The notes: generated by a model not told the origin, from the sequence alone. A stretch of 15,000 bases of DNA from Chrysomallon squamiferum (GCA_012295275.1 CM022677.1:17040906-17055905); one strand, 5' to 3'; numbered from the stretch's first letter, positions 1 through 9,179 are shown. Made by a program: numbers and translations.

Positions 1-142
1 CTACTACTATTATTATTATTACTGTTCTTGTTGCTTTTGTCGTTATTGTTAATACTAGTACCATTCCTACTAGCATACTACAATTATTATTATTATTATT
101 ATTAATCTGTTATTTTATCCCTCTAGTAGTAGTAGTAGTAGT
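1..142. repeat. Short ATT and TAG trinucleotide arrays
   Basis: Interrupted TTA/ATT repeats fill about 1-30 and 83-104, followed by a short TAG run at 124-142. Together they form a degenerate AT-rich repeat patch inside the large downstream intron. Confidence 0.85.
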
Positions 143-175
143 CTAAATAATTATTTTCTGAACATACATACGCCA

Positions 176-260
176 CCCACATCCATCCAAGTACCCACCC
201 AAGCACCCACGCACACACACACACACACACGCACACACAAACAGACACACAAACAAACAC
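176..260. repeat. AC microsatellite with CATC/CACC flanks
   Basis: Interrupted AC dinucleotides at about 211-240 are flanked by ATCC, ACCC and ACAA variants. This is an ordinary imperfect microsatellite. Confidence 0.85.
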
Positions 261-338
261 AATCAGTTATCGTTACAAGGCTACATACATTAATCTCCGA
301 ACCATTAACTAATCAGTAAAACCGGATTACAAACGGCT

Positions 339-680
339 AAAAAAAAAAAAAAAAAAAAAATTATATATAATCCTTTACACCCACGTGTAATCGGTAAATC
401 CGATTTAGAATTAATCCATAATCTCTCCCGACAAAGTGATGCTAAAATGATTAAAAGAAACGACAAAGAATTTTTGTGTTTCATGAAATGCAGGATTATC
501 ATGTTAGGAAATGGGGGACGTAATTAAATTGCTTCGCGAAAGAGAAACAGGGTGAACTGAAAGACACGCGATAAATCAAACAGATAAGAAAATCAGCTTC
601 TCTCCTGGTAACAAATTACTTTAATCATGTCACCTTTGGCCCTTTCCAAGAGGCTGATAGAGGCTAATGTAGCAGTCGTG
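339..680. other. Intron stretch with a 22-bp poly-A, otherwise featureless
   Basis: A poly-A run covers 339-360. The remaining ~320 bp are mixed-composition sequence with no long coding frame, no splice-bounded homologous exon on either strand, and no recognisable RNA gene. Confidence 0.6.
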
Positions 681-1017
681 GTAGTTGTGGTAGTAGTAGT
701 AGTAGTAGTAGTAGCAGCAGTAGTAGTAGATGTAGTAGTAGTAGTATATGTAGTAGTCGTAGTAGTAGTAGCAGCAGTAGTAGTAGTAGTAATACAGTAG
801 TAGTAGTAGTAGTAGTACCAGCAGTAGTAGTAGTAGTAATAAAAGTAGTAGTAGTAGTAGTAATAACAGTAGCAGTGGTAGTAGTAGTAGTAGATGTAGT
901 ATGTAGTAGTAGTAGTAGTAGTAGTAGTAGCAGTAGTAGTAGTAGTAGTAGTAATACAGTAGAAGTAGTAGTAGTAGAAGTAGTAGTAGTAGCAGTAGTA
1001 GTAGTAGTAGTAGTAGT

Positions 1018-1049
<32 letters not shown>

Positions 1050-1236
1050 CCAGTAGTAGTAGTAGTAGTAGTAGTAGTAATAACAGTAGTAGTAGTAGTA
1101 GTAGTAATAACAGTAGCAGCTGTGGTAGTAGTAGTAGTAGATGTAGTAGATGTAGTAGTAGTAGTAGTAGTAGTAGCAGCAGTAGTAGTAGTAGTAGTAA
1201 TACAGTAGAAGTAGTAGTAGTATCAGCAGTGGTAGC

Positions 1237-1298
<62 letters not shown>

Positions 1299-1481
1299 CA
1301 GCTGTGGTAGTAGTAGTAGTAGTAGCAGCAGTAGTAGTAGTAGTAATACAGTAGAAGTAGTAGTAGTAGTACCAGCAGTGGTAGTAGCAGTAGTAGTAAT
1401 AAAAGTAGTAGTAGTAGTAGTAGTAATAACAGTAGCAGCTGTGGTAGTAGTAGTAGTAGATGTAGTAGAGTAGTAGTAGTA

Positions 1482-1513
<32 letters not shown>

Positions 1514-1587
1514 TACAGTAGTAGTAGTAGTAGTATCAGCAGTGTGGTAGTAGTAGTAGTAGTAGTAGTAGTAGTAATAACAGTAGC

Positions 1588-1633
<46 letters not shown>

Positions 1634-1638
1634 ATAAC

Positions 1639-1676
<38 letters not shown>

Positions 1677-1708
1677 CAGCTGTGGCAGTGGTAGTAGCAG
1701 TAATAGAT

Positions 1709-1742
<34 letters not shown>

Positions 1743-1743
1743 G
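670..1743. repeat. ~1.07-kb TAG/GTA trinucleotide array with higher-order structure
   Basis: Almost the whole stretch is (GTA)n with point variants (GCA, AAT, ACC, GGT, TGT). The variants recur in the same order. TAATAACAGTAGCAG appears at 861, 1105 and 1424; AGTAATAAAAGTAG at 835 and 1395, about 560 bp apart. This points to duplication of long blocks as well as slippage. Reading frames through it give only poly-Ser or poly-Val and are not genes. Confidence 0.95.
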
Positions 1744-1971
1744 GAGTTCGCTAAATTCAGATGACGTTACAGGAATTCCTATGATAACAGCTCATCATTT
1801 TCAATACAAATTGTACAAAACGAGATTTAATATTATTTACAGAAATGAACAAAAGTGTTTAGTAAATGTCATTAAAATGCAATATTAGTAGTAGCTGAAG
1901 GTTAATGACACAATTTACACTTCTGATAATATAAATTTAATTACTTTATCATCAACGGTATCCATTCAGGA

Positions 1972-2039
1972 GCCGCCCTAGGGGTGAAGTGTTGACTCCC
2001 CAGGAGTTTTAGTGTCCACGCCCTAGTTGAAGATCGCTG
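1972..2039 (-). mobile_element. Possible hAT-like DNA transposon terminus
   Basis: Read on the minus strand from 2039 the sequence begins CAGCGATCTTCAACTAGGGC and contains CTCCTGGGGAG and CCCTAGGGCGGC. This resembles the CAG(C/T)GGTTCTCAACC...GGG layout of many hAT-family inverted-repeat ends. GCCCTAG occurs twice (about 1977 and 2021), supporting a structured end. The opposite terminus and an 8-bp target duplication were not found, so it may be a fragment or a coincidence. Confidence 0.35.
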
Positions 2040-2044
2040 ATTTA

Positions 2045-2118
2045 TTTATTATTATTTTTTTTTTTATCTTTTCTATTAAACGGTCTGATCCCAGGACATT
2101 AAGAATTAATCATTTCAA

Positions 2119-2153
<35 letters not shown>

Positions 2154-2200
2154 ATTTTTTTTTTTTTTTTTTTTTTTAATTCTATTTTATTTTTTTACTT
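2045..2200. repeat. ATT array and poly-T tracts
   Basis: ATT trinucleotides run about 2120-2152, followed by poly-T at 2155-2177. A shorter T run lies near 2054-2065. Confidence 0.9.
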
Positions 2201-2555
2201 AACATTTTCTCCTTCCTATTTGAAGAGCTCAAATATACGAAATTTCCGCCCTTGTTTCACGTGCTATACAATACTGTTGTAATTTTTATGAATTAACGAG
2301 AAACTATCAGTTCATCGATCACTGTATTATATTTCCATTAGCAGTGTGCCTTCCATGAACTGGTTCAAGGTTTCCCCACCCCAGGCTTTAGCAAAAAGGA
2401 AAAAAGTGCGCTGTGGATAAATGATCCAAAAATGTTAGCCTAAAAAGAAGCTACAGATCCGTACCCTGGTTCAAAAATTTTAAAAAAATAAAAAAAAAAA
2501 GTAAAAGAAAAAAATTGGGAGAAGGTTAAAGGGAGTCGTAAAGAAAATTGGGAGA

Positions 2556-2556
<1 letters not shown>
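2201..2556. other. Intron sequence without recognisable features
   Basis: Mixed AT-rich sequence with an A-rich end near 2480-2515. I checked it on the minus strand for the next kinase-homology exon and saw no splice-bounded match. Confidence 0.5.
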
Positions 2557-2608
<52 letters not shown>

Positions 2609-2707
2609 CTTATATGTATACAGACACACATATACATAAAATAATAATAATAACAAACAAACAAACAAACAAACAAACAAACAAACAAACAAATAAATAA
2701 ATAAATG
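2557..2707. repeat. Compound TG, TA, ACAA and AAAT microsatellite
   Basis: An uninterrupted TG run (about 2557-2598) passes into TA and mixed CA/TA sequence, then an ACAA tetranucleotide array (about 2653-2692) and a short AAAT tail. Confidence 0.95.
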
Positions 2708-2796
2708 TTGTTACAAGAAGAGACAATCAAAAGAAAATGTCAAAGATCAAACTTATTTTAAGAAATTCTGACAAATCAGGACTGGTCGGAAGATGG

Positions 2797-2940
2797 AAAA
2801 AAAAAAAAAAAACAAAACATGGCGGAACAAAATACCATACGAGGACAGACAAATACGATGGGCAATGATAAAATTGGTTTATAAATGTATTAAGGTAAAA
2901 TTTCTTTGAAAAAAATAAAAATAAAAAAATAAAAAATACA
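2797..2940. repeat. Poly-A and A-rich tracts
   Basis: Poly-A at about 2797-2812 and A-rich AAAAAT variants near 2908-2938, just inside the intron after the kinase-homology exon. Nothing else is recognised here. Confidence 0.75.
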
Positions 2941-3057
2941 CGAACAGAAAATATCTGGCTGTTTGCAATGTAACACGATCAGTCTGTGCATCTCGTGCAG
3001 AAAATCATTTTGTTTATTGTCATCGACGGCAAACGTTTTTGTACAGTGCAACCTTAC

Positions 3058-3150
3058 CTTGTAATATCCGGTCTTGGTAAACAGCTGTTTGTTGACGTCA
3101 CCAATGGCCGCTATTGTGTCAGTGGAACAGACACTGGGGGAGGAAGGCCG
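3058..3150 (-). CDS. Receptor guanylate cyclase exon: linker and start of kinase-homology domain
   Basis: The exon is 93 nt, 31 codons, phase 0 at both ends. It begins with a polar, probably variable linker RPSSPSVCSTDTIAAIGDVN and ends KQLFTKTGYYK, matching the first strand of the kinase-homology domain, (Q/R)-x-F-T-K-x-G-x-Y-K-G, of receptor guanylate cyclases. That pseudokinase region represses or transmits the signal to the cyclase. The acceptor TTTTTGATTGTAG at 3151-3153 was chosen because it alone keeps the phase; the later AGs at 3134 and 3111 give 76 and 53 nt. The donor is AAG followed by GTAAGG. The next exon, expected to start with Gly and a VA(I/V)K-like strand, was not found down to position 1, so the following intron exceeds 3 kb. 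Confidence 0.92.
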
Positions 3151-3325
3151 CTACAATCAAAAACAAATCGATCAAAAGAAAAAAAAAAAAAAATAATAAT
3201 AAGTATTCAGTAATAATTTATACAGAACGAACGATCATAAAAAACTGTATTAATTTAGTATCAATATAATGATTGGTGAGAATGAAGATTATCAGTGTTA
3301 CTGGTGCTGTTGTTGCTATTATTAT

Positions 3326-3327
3326 TA

Positions 3328-3367
<40 letters not shown>

Positions 3368-3446
3368 CCATCATCTTCATCATCATTAACGTTAATGTCG
3401 CCATCTTCAGTTACCAAAATGAGCGCAATCAATAATCATAATACGA

Positions 3447-3503
<57 letters not shown>
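3326..3503. repeat. ATC and ATT trinucleotide arrays
   Basis: An ATC array with CTTCA/CCA interruptions covers about 3329-3386, and an uninterrupted ATT array covers about 3447-3503. Both lie in the 1145-nt intron between the juxtamembrane and kinase-homology exons. Confidence 0.95.
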
Positions 3504-3504
<1 letters not shown>

Positions 3505-3733
3505 GCTTCTATAAAGACGGTTTTTAGGTGTGAATGGAAAAGGTCTAAATGAATGGCGACGCTAAAACGCGGATGGAAAGGTGCAGACCAAATTGGGTTA
3601 GTTGCTTAATGCATTTCCTCCCATGGCAAAAATCAACATTCAGAAAGGAAACAGTAACTTTTTTTTTTTCATTGCTTTCTTCTTCTTTTTTTTAAATCTA
3701 TACATGACGTCTGCTGAAAGTGTACGAACCAGT

Positions 3734-3848
3734 AAAAAAAAAAAAAAAAAAAAAAATGGCCGGTATAAATACCCGATATAATTTTGTATAAATGAAAAGA
3801 AAAAAAAAAAAAAAAAAAAAAAAATTCTAAGAAAAAGATAGAAATGAC

Positions 3849-3881
<33 letters not shown>

Positions 3882-3918
3882 GGATATGGATTTTTTTTTT
3901 TCTATAACTTTCTTCTTT

Positions 3919-3954
<36 letters not shown>

Positions 3955-4151
3955 TACTTTCCTACTTTTTTGCCCTCTCCTTTACTTCCTTCTTGTTTTT
4001 TTTTTTTTTTTTTTTTTTTTCTCTTCTTAAAACTACTTGATTTCTGTTTTAGTTCAGTGAATGGACAGAAATTTGTATAAGTTAATTTCGGTTGAAAGGA
4101 AACATTCTCTTCTTTTTTATTTCTTTTTTTTTTATTTTTTTTTTTTTTATT
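3734..4151. repeat. Cluster of long poly-A and poly-T tracts
   Basis: Poly-A runs lie at about 3734-3756 and 3801-3824, and poly-T runs at about 3850-3876, 3891-3901, 3921-3950 and 3996-4020, plus interrupted T at 4122-4150. The A and T tracts face each other across about 25 bp and could pair. Confidence 0.95.
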
Positions 4152-4222
4152 TAGAGTTCATGATTATGTGTGATGATTTGAGAAATATGAATTCTAACTA
4201 CACAAGAAGAACACCAGTTACG

Positions 4223-4273
<51 letters not shown>

Positions 4274-4275
4274 GT
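4223..4275. repeat. ATA microsatellite next to a splice donor
   Basis: An uninterrupted ATA/AAT array lies about 20 bp inside the intron after the juxtamembrane exon. Confidence 0.95.
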
Positions 4276-4295
4276 TAATGATGATTAGTACATAC

Positions 4296-4422
4296 TCGAT
4301 TCAAACTGTAATGGCTGCCTTGTCTTTCCAACTTCCGGTTTTTTTCCGGTGCTCCAAAAATGATGTCCTCCCATTTTACCCTCCAGTTCATTTCTGCTAA
4401 TTCAGCCTCCAGTCGTATATGT
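4296..4422 (-). CDS. Receptor guanylate cyclase exon: cytosolic juxtamembrane segment
   Basis: The exon is 127 nt: one base completing Arg (Y-R at the end of the helix), then 42 codons ending in phase 0. It starts HIRLEAELAEMNWRVKWEDI and continues IFGAPEKNRKLERQGSHYSL then NR. The LExELxxxxWRVxWEDI motif is characteristic of the segment between the helix and the kinase-homology domain of NPR1/NPR2-type receptors, and it excludes the short-tailed clearance receptor. The acceptor is TTTATTTCAG (4423-4425). The donor is CGA followed by GTATGT at 4295; a second GT at 4291 is weaker and would break the phase. Intron repeats flank both sides: AAAT/AAAC on the acceptor side and ATA about 20 bp past the donor. 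Confidence 0.95.
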
Positions 4423-4426
4423 CTGA

Positions 4427-4700
4427 AATAAACAAATAAATAAATAAACAAACAAATAAATAAATAAAAAAATAAATAAAAAAACAACAACAACAACAAT
4501 AATAATAATATGACAAGAACTAATTAATGAATATGATAAATAAACAAATAAATCAATCAATCAATCAATAACAAAAACAACAACAACAACAACAACAACA
4601 ATAATAATAATAATAATAATAATAACAAGTACTAATTAATGAATATGATAAATAAATAAATAAACAAATAAATAAATACTAATAAGAATAACAACGAAAT
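4427..4700. repeat. A-rich compound repeat with a ~112-bp tandem duplication
   Basis: AAAT/AAAC repeats abut the juxtamembrane-exon acceptor, then CAA and AAT arrays. The 26-bp core ACTAATTAATGAATATGATA plus AATAAA occurs at 4519 and again at 4631, each preceded by a CAA-then-AAT array. This is an imperfect tandem duplication with a 112-bp period. Confidence 0.9.
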
Positions 4701-4872
4701 AAAGCAACATCGTAAATGAATAAAGATTTTTGGATCTAATTTAATATTTATCCATCTATTTCAAATTAATTGCATACTAGTTTGATTAGTTCATTTTTCA
4801 CAAGTAGATGTGTTTGTAAGTTCAGATACTGTTAAACCTATATACTCATGAAGGCTTTGCTAAACGAAAATC

Positions 4873-4875
<3 letters not shown>

Positions 4876-4934
<59 letters not shown>

Positions 4935-4948
4935 CTTTGCATCTCAGT

Positions 4949-4979
<31 letters not shown>

Positions 4980-5013
4980 CACACAGACACACACACACAC
5001 ACACACGCACACC
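4876..5013. repeat. TC and AC dinucleotide arrays
   Basis: A pure TC run covers 4876-4932, and an imperfect CA/AC run covers about 4949-5013. Confidence 0.97.
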
Positions 5014-5159
5014 TACACAAATAAGAAAACAACAACAACACAAACATCCAACAAGTCATCCCATCAAGCCGCTTATAATAACCGCGCATTCAGATGCTAA
5101 ATACAACTAAAAATAACCACAGCAATAACAGTGGTAATAAAAAAAAACAGTGGTGATTA

Positions 5160-5518
5160 GCAGAGTAACTGCTATCGTACGACTGTGTTGACCTCTGTTA
5201 TTAAACACTGACCCCAGATCACGCCACTCGGAGCTCAAAACGCGACATGTTGGGACTGTGTGTTAATATTTTATTACCATGGAAACAGACTGCATAATAG
5301 GTTCTTTGTTTATTCGTGCAGGCTGGTTTCGCGTGTTGACTGCCGTTAAAAGACGTGTTAAGTTTGGTGGAATGAGCAATGACATTACTTCTGGCATCAT
5401 GGCGTTTTAAAGCACCAATCAAATTGACGTCACGTTAAGCCGCGTTCATACGGTGTGACTTTTTTTTTACGGTCTAGGTTCACACGGTATGACTTGGTGT
5501 AATTTTTTTTACAGAATA
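5160..5518. other. Low-repeat, more GC-rich intron block with a diverged direct repeat
   Basis: This block is less repetitive and richer in CG dinucleotides than its surroundings. Near its end GTTCATACGGTGTGAC (about 5445) and GTTCACACGGTATGAC (about 5478) form a diverged direct repeat, each followed by a T run and AC. A TGACGTCA octamer lies at 5425-5432. No coding frame with recognisable homology is present. It may be a transposon relic. Confidence 0.5.
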
Positions 5519-5763
5519 TGTTTGTCTGTCTGTATGTATGTGTGTCTGTCAGACTGCTATCTGTCCATCTCTCTGTCCATCTCTCTGTCTATCTGTCTGT
5601 TTATATGTCTGCCTATCAGTCTATCTACCAATTCATTTAGTTAATCTGTCTGTCCATCTACCTATCTAAATATCTATCTATCTTTCCATCTATCTGTTTT
5701 TCTTTCTATCAGTTTATCTACCAATCTGTCTATCTATCCACCTGTTTGCCAGTCTATCTTTCT
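5519..5763. repeat. Degenerate TCTG/TCTA tetranucleotide array
   Basis: About 245 bp of interrupted TCTG, TCTA and TCCA units, typical of an old decayed tetranucleotide microsatellite. Confidence 0.9.
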
Positions 5764-5859
5764 GGGGTTTTTATTTTTTATTTTCATTATTATTATTGTT
5801 ATTAATAGGATGATGGTGTTTTATCTGAATACTCAATTGAATAAAGAGATTATCTCTAT

Positions 5860-5965
5860 GTGTGTGTCTTTGTGGGTGTATATATATATATATATACATA
5901 CATACAAAGATGAATGAATGGATGGATGGATGGACGGATGGAATGGAGAGAAGGACGGATGGATG
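5860..5965. repeat. TA and GGAT microsatellites
   Basis: A TA run lies at about 5879-5896 and an imperfect ATGG/GGAT array at about 5913-5963. The following ~185 bp are purine-rich AGAA/GAAT sequence. Confidence 0.85.
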
Positions 5966-6150
5966 TGTCAAAATGAATTATGGGAAAAATCAATAAATGA
6001 AGAGTGAGCGGGAGAAAAGGATACAGACGAAAATAGAAAGATGAAAGTTGAGTAACAGAGAGAGAAAAAAATGACATGATTAAAAGAAGATATGAAAAAA
6101 TCATTTAAAGAAATTACAAAATGCAGGACAGAAAAGAAAGAACGAGAGAA

Positions 6151-6248
6151 TAAATAGATCGACTGATGAATGGATAAAGAGAGGAATGAATGAAAGACTT
6201 AAATAGATCGACTGACGAATGGATAAAGAGAATAATGAATAAAAGACT
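6151..6248. repeat. 49-bp tandem duplication ending at a splice donor
   Basis: Copy 1 (6151-6199) and copy 2 (6200-6248) each begin TAAATAGATCGACTGA and end AAAGACT, with about four differences over 49 bp. Copy 2 runs into the donor of the transmembrane exon. Copy 1 lacks the G of the donor GT, so no duplicate splice site was created. Confidence 0.92.
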
Positions 6249-6251
6249 TAC

Positions 6252-6336
6252 CTGTAGACGATGAAGGTGATTATCAGAACCAGCAACAAAACCAACCCTA
6301 ACACAATGATGACAATTCCGTACTCCGGGAAGGGTT
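6252..6336 (-). CDS. Receptor guanylate cyclase exon: transmembrane helix
   Basis: The exon is 85 nt: two bases completing a Glu codon, 27 codons, and two bases of an Arg codon. It reads PFPEYG, then a hydrophobic run of about 20 residues (IVIIVLGLVLLLVLIITFIV) and Tyr, with Arg formed at the junction. A single uncharged helix followed by Y-R is the expected membrane anchor of a receptor guanylate cyclase and sits where the family has it. The acceptor is ATTATTTCAG (6337-6339), directly preceded in the transcript by an ATT microsatellite. The donor CAG/GTAAGT is a perfect consensus, with a 49-bp tandem duplication beginning immediately inside the intron. If the preceding exon is read without its frame correction, this exon gives a TAG at 6298-6300 and the helix is lost. 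Confidence 0.94.
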
Positions 6337-6340
6337 CTGA

Positions 6341-6384
<44 letters not shown>

Positions 6385-6392
6385 TAAAAACG

Positions 6393-6450
<58 letters not shown>

Positions 6451-6519
6451 TAAAATAATAATAATAATAATGATAATGATGATGATGATGATGATAATAA
6501 TAATAATAATAATAATAAC

Positions 6520-6585
<66 letters not shown>

Positions 6586-6636
6586 CAAAATAATCTTAAT
6601 AACGATAACAGTAACAACAACAATAATAATAATAGA
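6341..6636. repeat. ~300-bp ATA/AAT array at a splice acceptor
   Basis: Nearly continuous AAT repeats with ATG, AAC and CGA interruptions start one base beyond the TTTCAG acceptor of the transmembrane exon. In the transcript they read as ATT repeats and take the place of the usual pyrimidine tract. Confidence 0.96.
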
Positions 6637-6639
6637 TTC

Positions 6640-7358
6640 ATTATTACAATTATTTAAATGATCATCATCATCTTCGCATCAAGAATAAAAATTATTGCAA
6701 CAAAATGTGTTGATAATAATTGAAAAAAAAAAAAACTCACAATAGAAGTAAACATTCTGAATATTAAATTTAAAAATTTACAACAGCAAATCCTTTTGTA
6801 ATAAGCATCTTTTTTTCCTTAATCTTTTCTCAATATCTCTTACATTTTTTTTCTTTTTTTTTTTTTTTTCTTTCCTGTTTTCTTTAAAGATCTTATTTGC
6901 CCTAAAAAACGCTTTGGCCTGTAGGCGAAATCCAAGTTAATTTAGTCTATTTGTTAAAGTTAATCAAACATCGCAGTTTGATCAAATAAAGGACTGTGGT
7001 GTGTACTTCTCTGTTTTCAACATCTTCTTTGAAAGAAAACAAAAATAGGAAAAGAAGCAACAGAGTTTTTGAAGAATTTTTTTTTTTTTTTTTCAAAACG
7101 TAAGTAGGACTAAGGCAATAATATGTCTGTCACAGTGTTTGAAAATGTGGTTCGGGAAGCTGGTTGTGTTAATGGTTATTTTATTTACAGATTAAGTGAG
7201 AAAATGTTTTAGTATTTCAAGTGTATGTACTTTGTAAATTCAGTTGTCAGACCTACGTAGCGATATAGTTATTTTTAATCTATGAAAATATTTAGTGTAT
7301 TCTTTGTAATCATATAAATAATATTATGATTATTTTCTTATTGTCATCAATGTAAATA
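6640..7358. other. Intron sequence with T tracts, otherwise featureless
   Basis: AT-rich mixed sequence with a poly-A run near 6722-6734 and T-rich tracts near 6846-6870 and 7077-7093. I saw no exon, RNA gene or mobile-element signature. Confidence 0.6.
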
Positions 7359-7384
7359 ATGTTGTACGATAATAATTACGACAG

Positions 7385-7650
7385 CATCAACAAAAACAAC
7401 AACAACAATAATAATAATAATATGAAGAAGACGAAGAATAAGACGAATGGTATTTTGTCATCATCGTCATCATCATCATCATCATTATTAGTATTACTGT
7501 TCTTGTTATTGATTTTGTTCTTGTTTCGCGTTTTCATACTTTCACAATTTGTATACAGTAACAGTTGTATGTTGCTGATGGTTTCATAACAGTTCAAGCT
7601 GTAATTGTGGTGTTTTTATTGTTAGTGTTGTTGTTGTTGTTGTTGTTGTT
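7385..7650. repeat. CAA, AAT, ATC and TTG trinucleotide arrays
   Basis: CAA and AAT repeats at about 7388-7422, an ATC array at 7459-7487 and a TTG array at about 7625-7650, the last lying within 15 bp of the donor of the disrupted exon. Sequence between the arrays is unremarkable. Confidence 0.9.
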
Positions 7651-7662
7651 ATTAGTATTTAC

Positions 7663-7800
7663 CATCAGGTGGGCACTTGGATCCGTCAAATCCACATTTG
7701 GGCGTGTCAGTGGGTGGGTGCGACCTTCCCCTGCCCAGTAAATCTTCTTTCCAGGTACTGGTTCGTACTGCTTCTTGTTACCAAAGTAGTTAGCAACAAC
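7663..7800 (-). CDS. Receptor guanylate cyclase exon: membrane-proximal ectodomain, frame disrupted
   Basis: The exon is 138 nt between acceptor ATTATTGCAG (7801-7803) and donor GATG followed by GTAAAT. From phase 0 it reads VVANYFGNKKQYEPVPGKKI then YWAG, aligning with the VVxNYxG and (R/K)xxxW region after the ligand-binding domain. From about 7731 to 7723 the homologous reading moves to another frame, starting with TCG at 7723: SHPPTDTPKCGFDGSKCPPD then G. That second part carries the P-x-D-x-P-K-C-G-F-D motif and Cys pair that precede the membrane helix in vertebrate GC-A. The next exon needs a 3n+1 length here, so 138 nt is one base short or two too many. A lost G in the GGGG run at 7728-7731 is one simple explanation. 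Assembly error, individual allele or true inactivation cannot be separated by eye. The unshifted frame has no stop in this exon but hits TAG at 6298-6300 in the next. Confidence 0.9.
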
Positions 7801-7804
7801 CTGC

Positions 7805-7845
<41 letters not shown>

Positions 7846-7888
7846 TAATAACAATAATAATAACAAAATAATATACAGCAGCAGCAGC

Positions 7889-7935
<47 letters not shown>

Positions 7936-7980
7936 ATGTAGCAGTGGCAGTAATAGTAGTAGTAGTGGCAGCAGTAGAAG
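7805..7980. repeat. AAT array at a splice acceptor, then CAG/TAG array
   Basis: AAT repeats start next to the GCAG acceptor of the disrupted exon (7805-7865). They are followed by about five CAG units and a TAG array to about 7935, then degenerate TAG/CAG variants. Confidence 0.95.
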
Positions 7981-8174
7981 AGAAATTAATTTAATAATAA
8001 TAGTGATTGTAATGACGACAATGATGGTGATGATAAAAACGACAACAACATCGACAGCGACAAAAACAATAAGTAATCAAGGAAACTGATGATCATAAAA
8101 GTGTTTGCAATAAACACAGTTCTAATGCTTAATAATATACATAAATGCAAGCTTAATTTTTCTCTTTTCATTAT

Positions 8175-8181
<7 letters not shown>

Positions 8182-8216
<35 letters not shown>
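8182..8216. repeat. TC microsatellite
   Basis: A pure 35-nt TC run, with further CTCT variants to about 8310. Confidence 0.95.
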
Positions 8217-9082
<866 letters not shown>

Positions 9083-9179
9083 TAAAAACAAAAAGAATCT
9101 AGTGATTTTTAGAGAAGAAGTGTTTAATTGATTTCTATCATGCGTAGTCATCGTGGTGGTCGTTCCGTCAGTGTTTAAT

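Noticed and set aside
670-1743. CRISPR-like array
   Set aside because: No fixed repeats with unique spacers. It is a trinucleotide array in eukaryotic intron DNA.
875-1888. Long plus-strand poly-Ser/poly-Val open frames
   Set aside because: They are translations of the TAG array. They have no complex sequence and no start context or splice structure.
2361-2475. GGTTCAA motifs resembling a tRNA or SINE B box
   Set aside because: No A box at the right spacing and no cloverleaf; chance matches are likely.
1-3057. A further kinase-homology exon downstream of 3058
   Set aside because: I searched the non-repetitive parts on the minus strand for a VAIK-like strand with splice borders and found none.
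2986-3213. 75-codon plus-strand open frame
   Set aside because: It is antisense to the kinase-homology exon. The minus-strand reading has homology and splice sites; this one does not.
6114-6661. Poly-Leu, poly-Ile and poly-Tyr open frames on both strands
   Set aside because: They arise from the AAT array. The minus-strand frame overlaps the transmembrane exon in the wrong phase.
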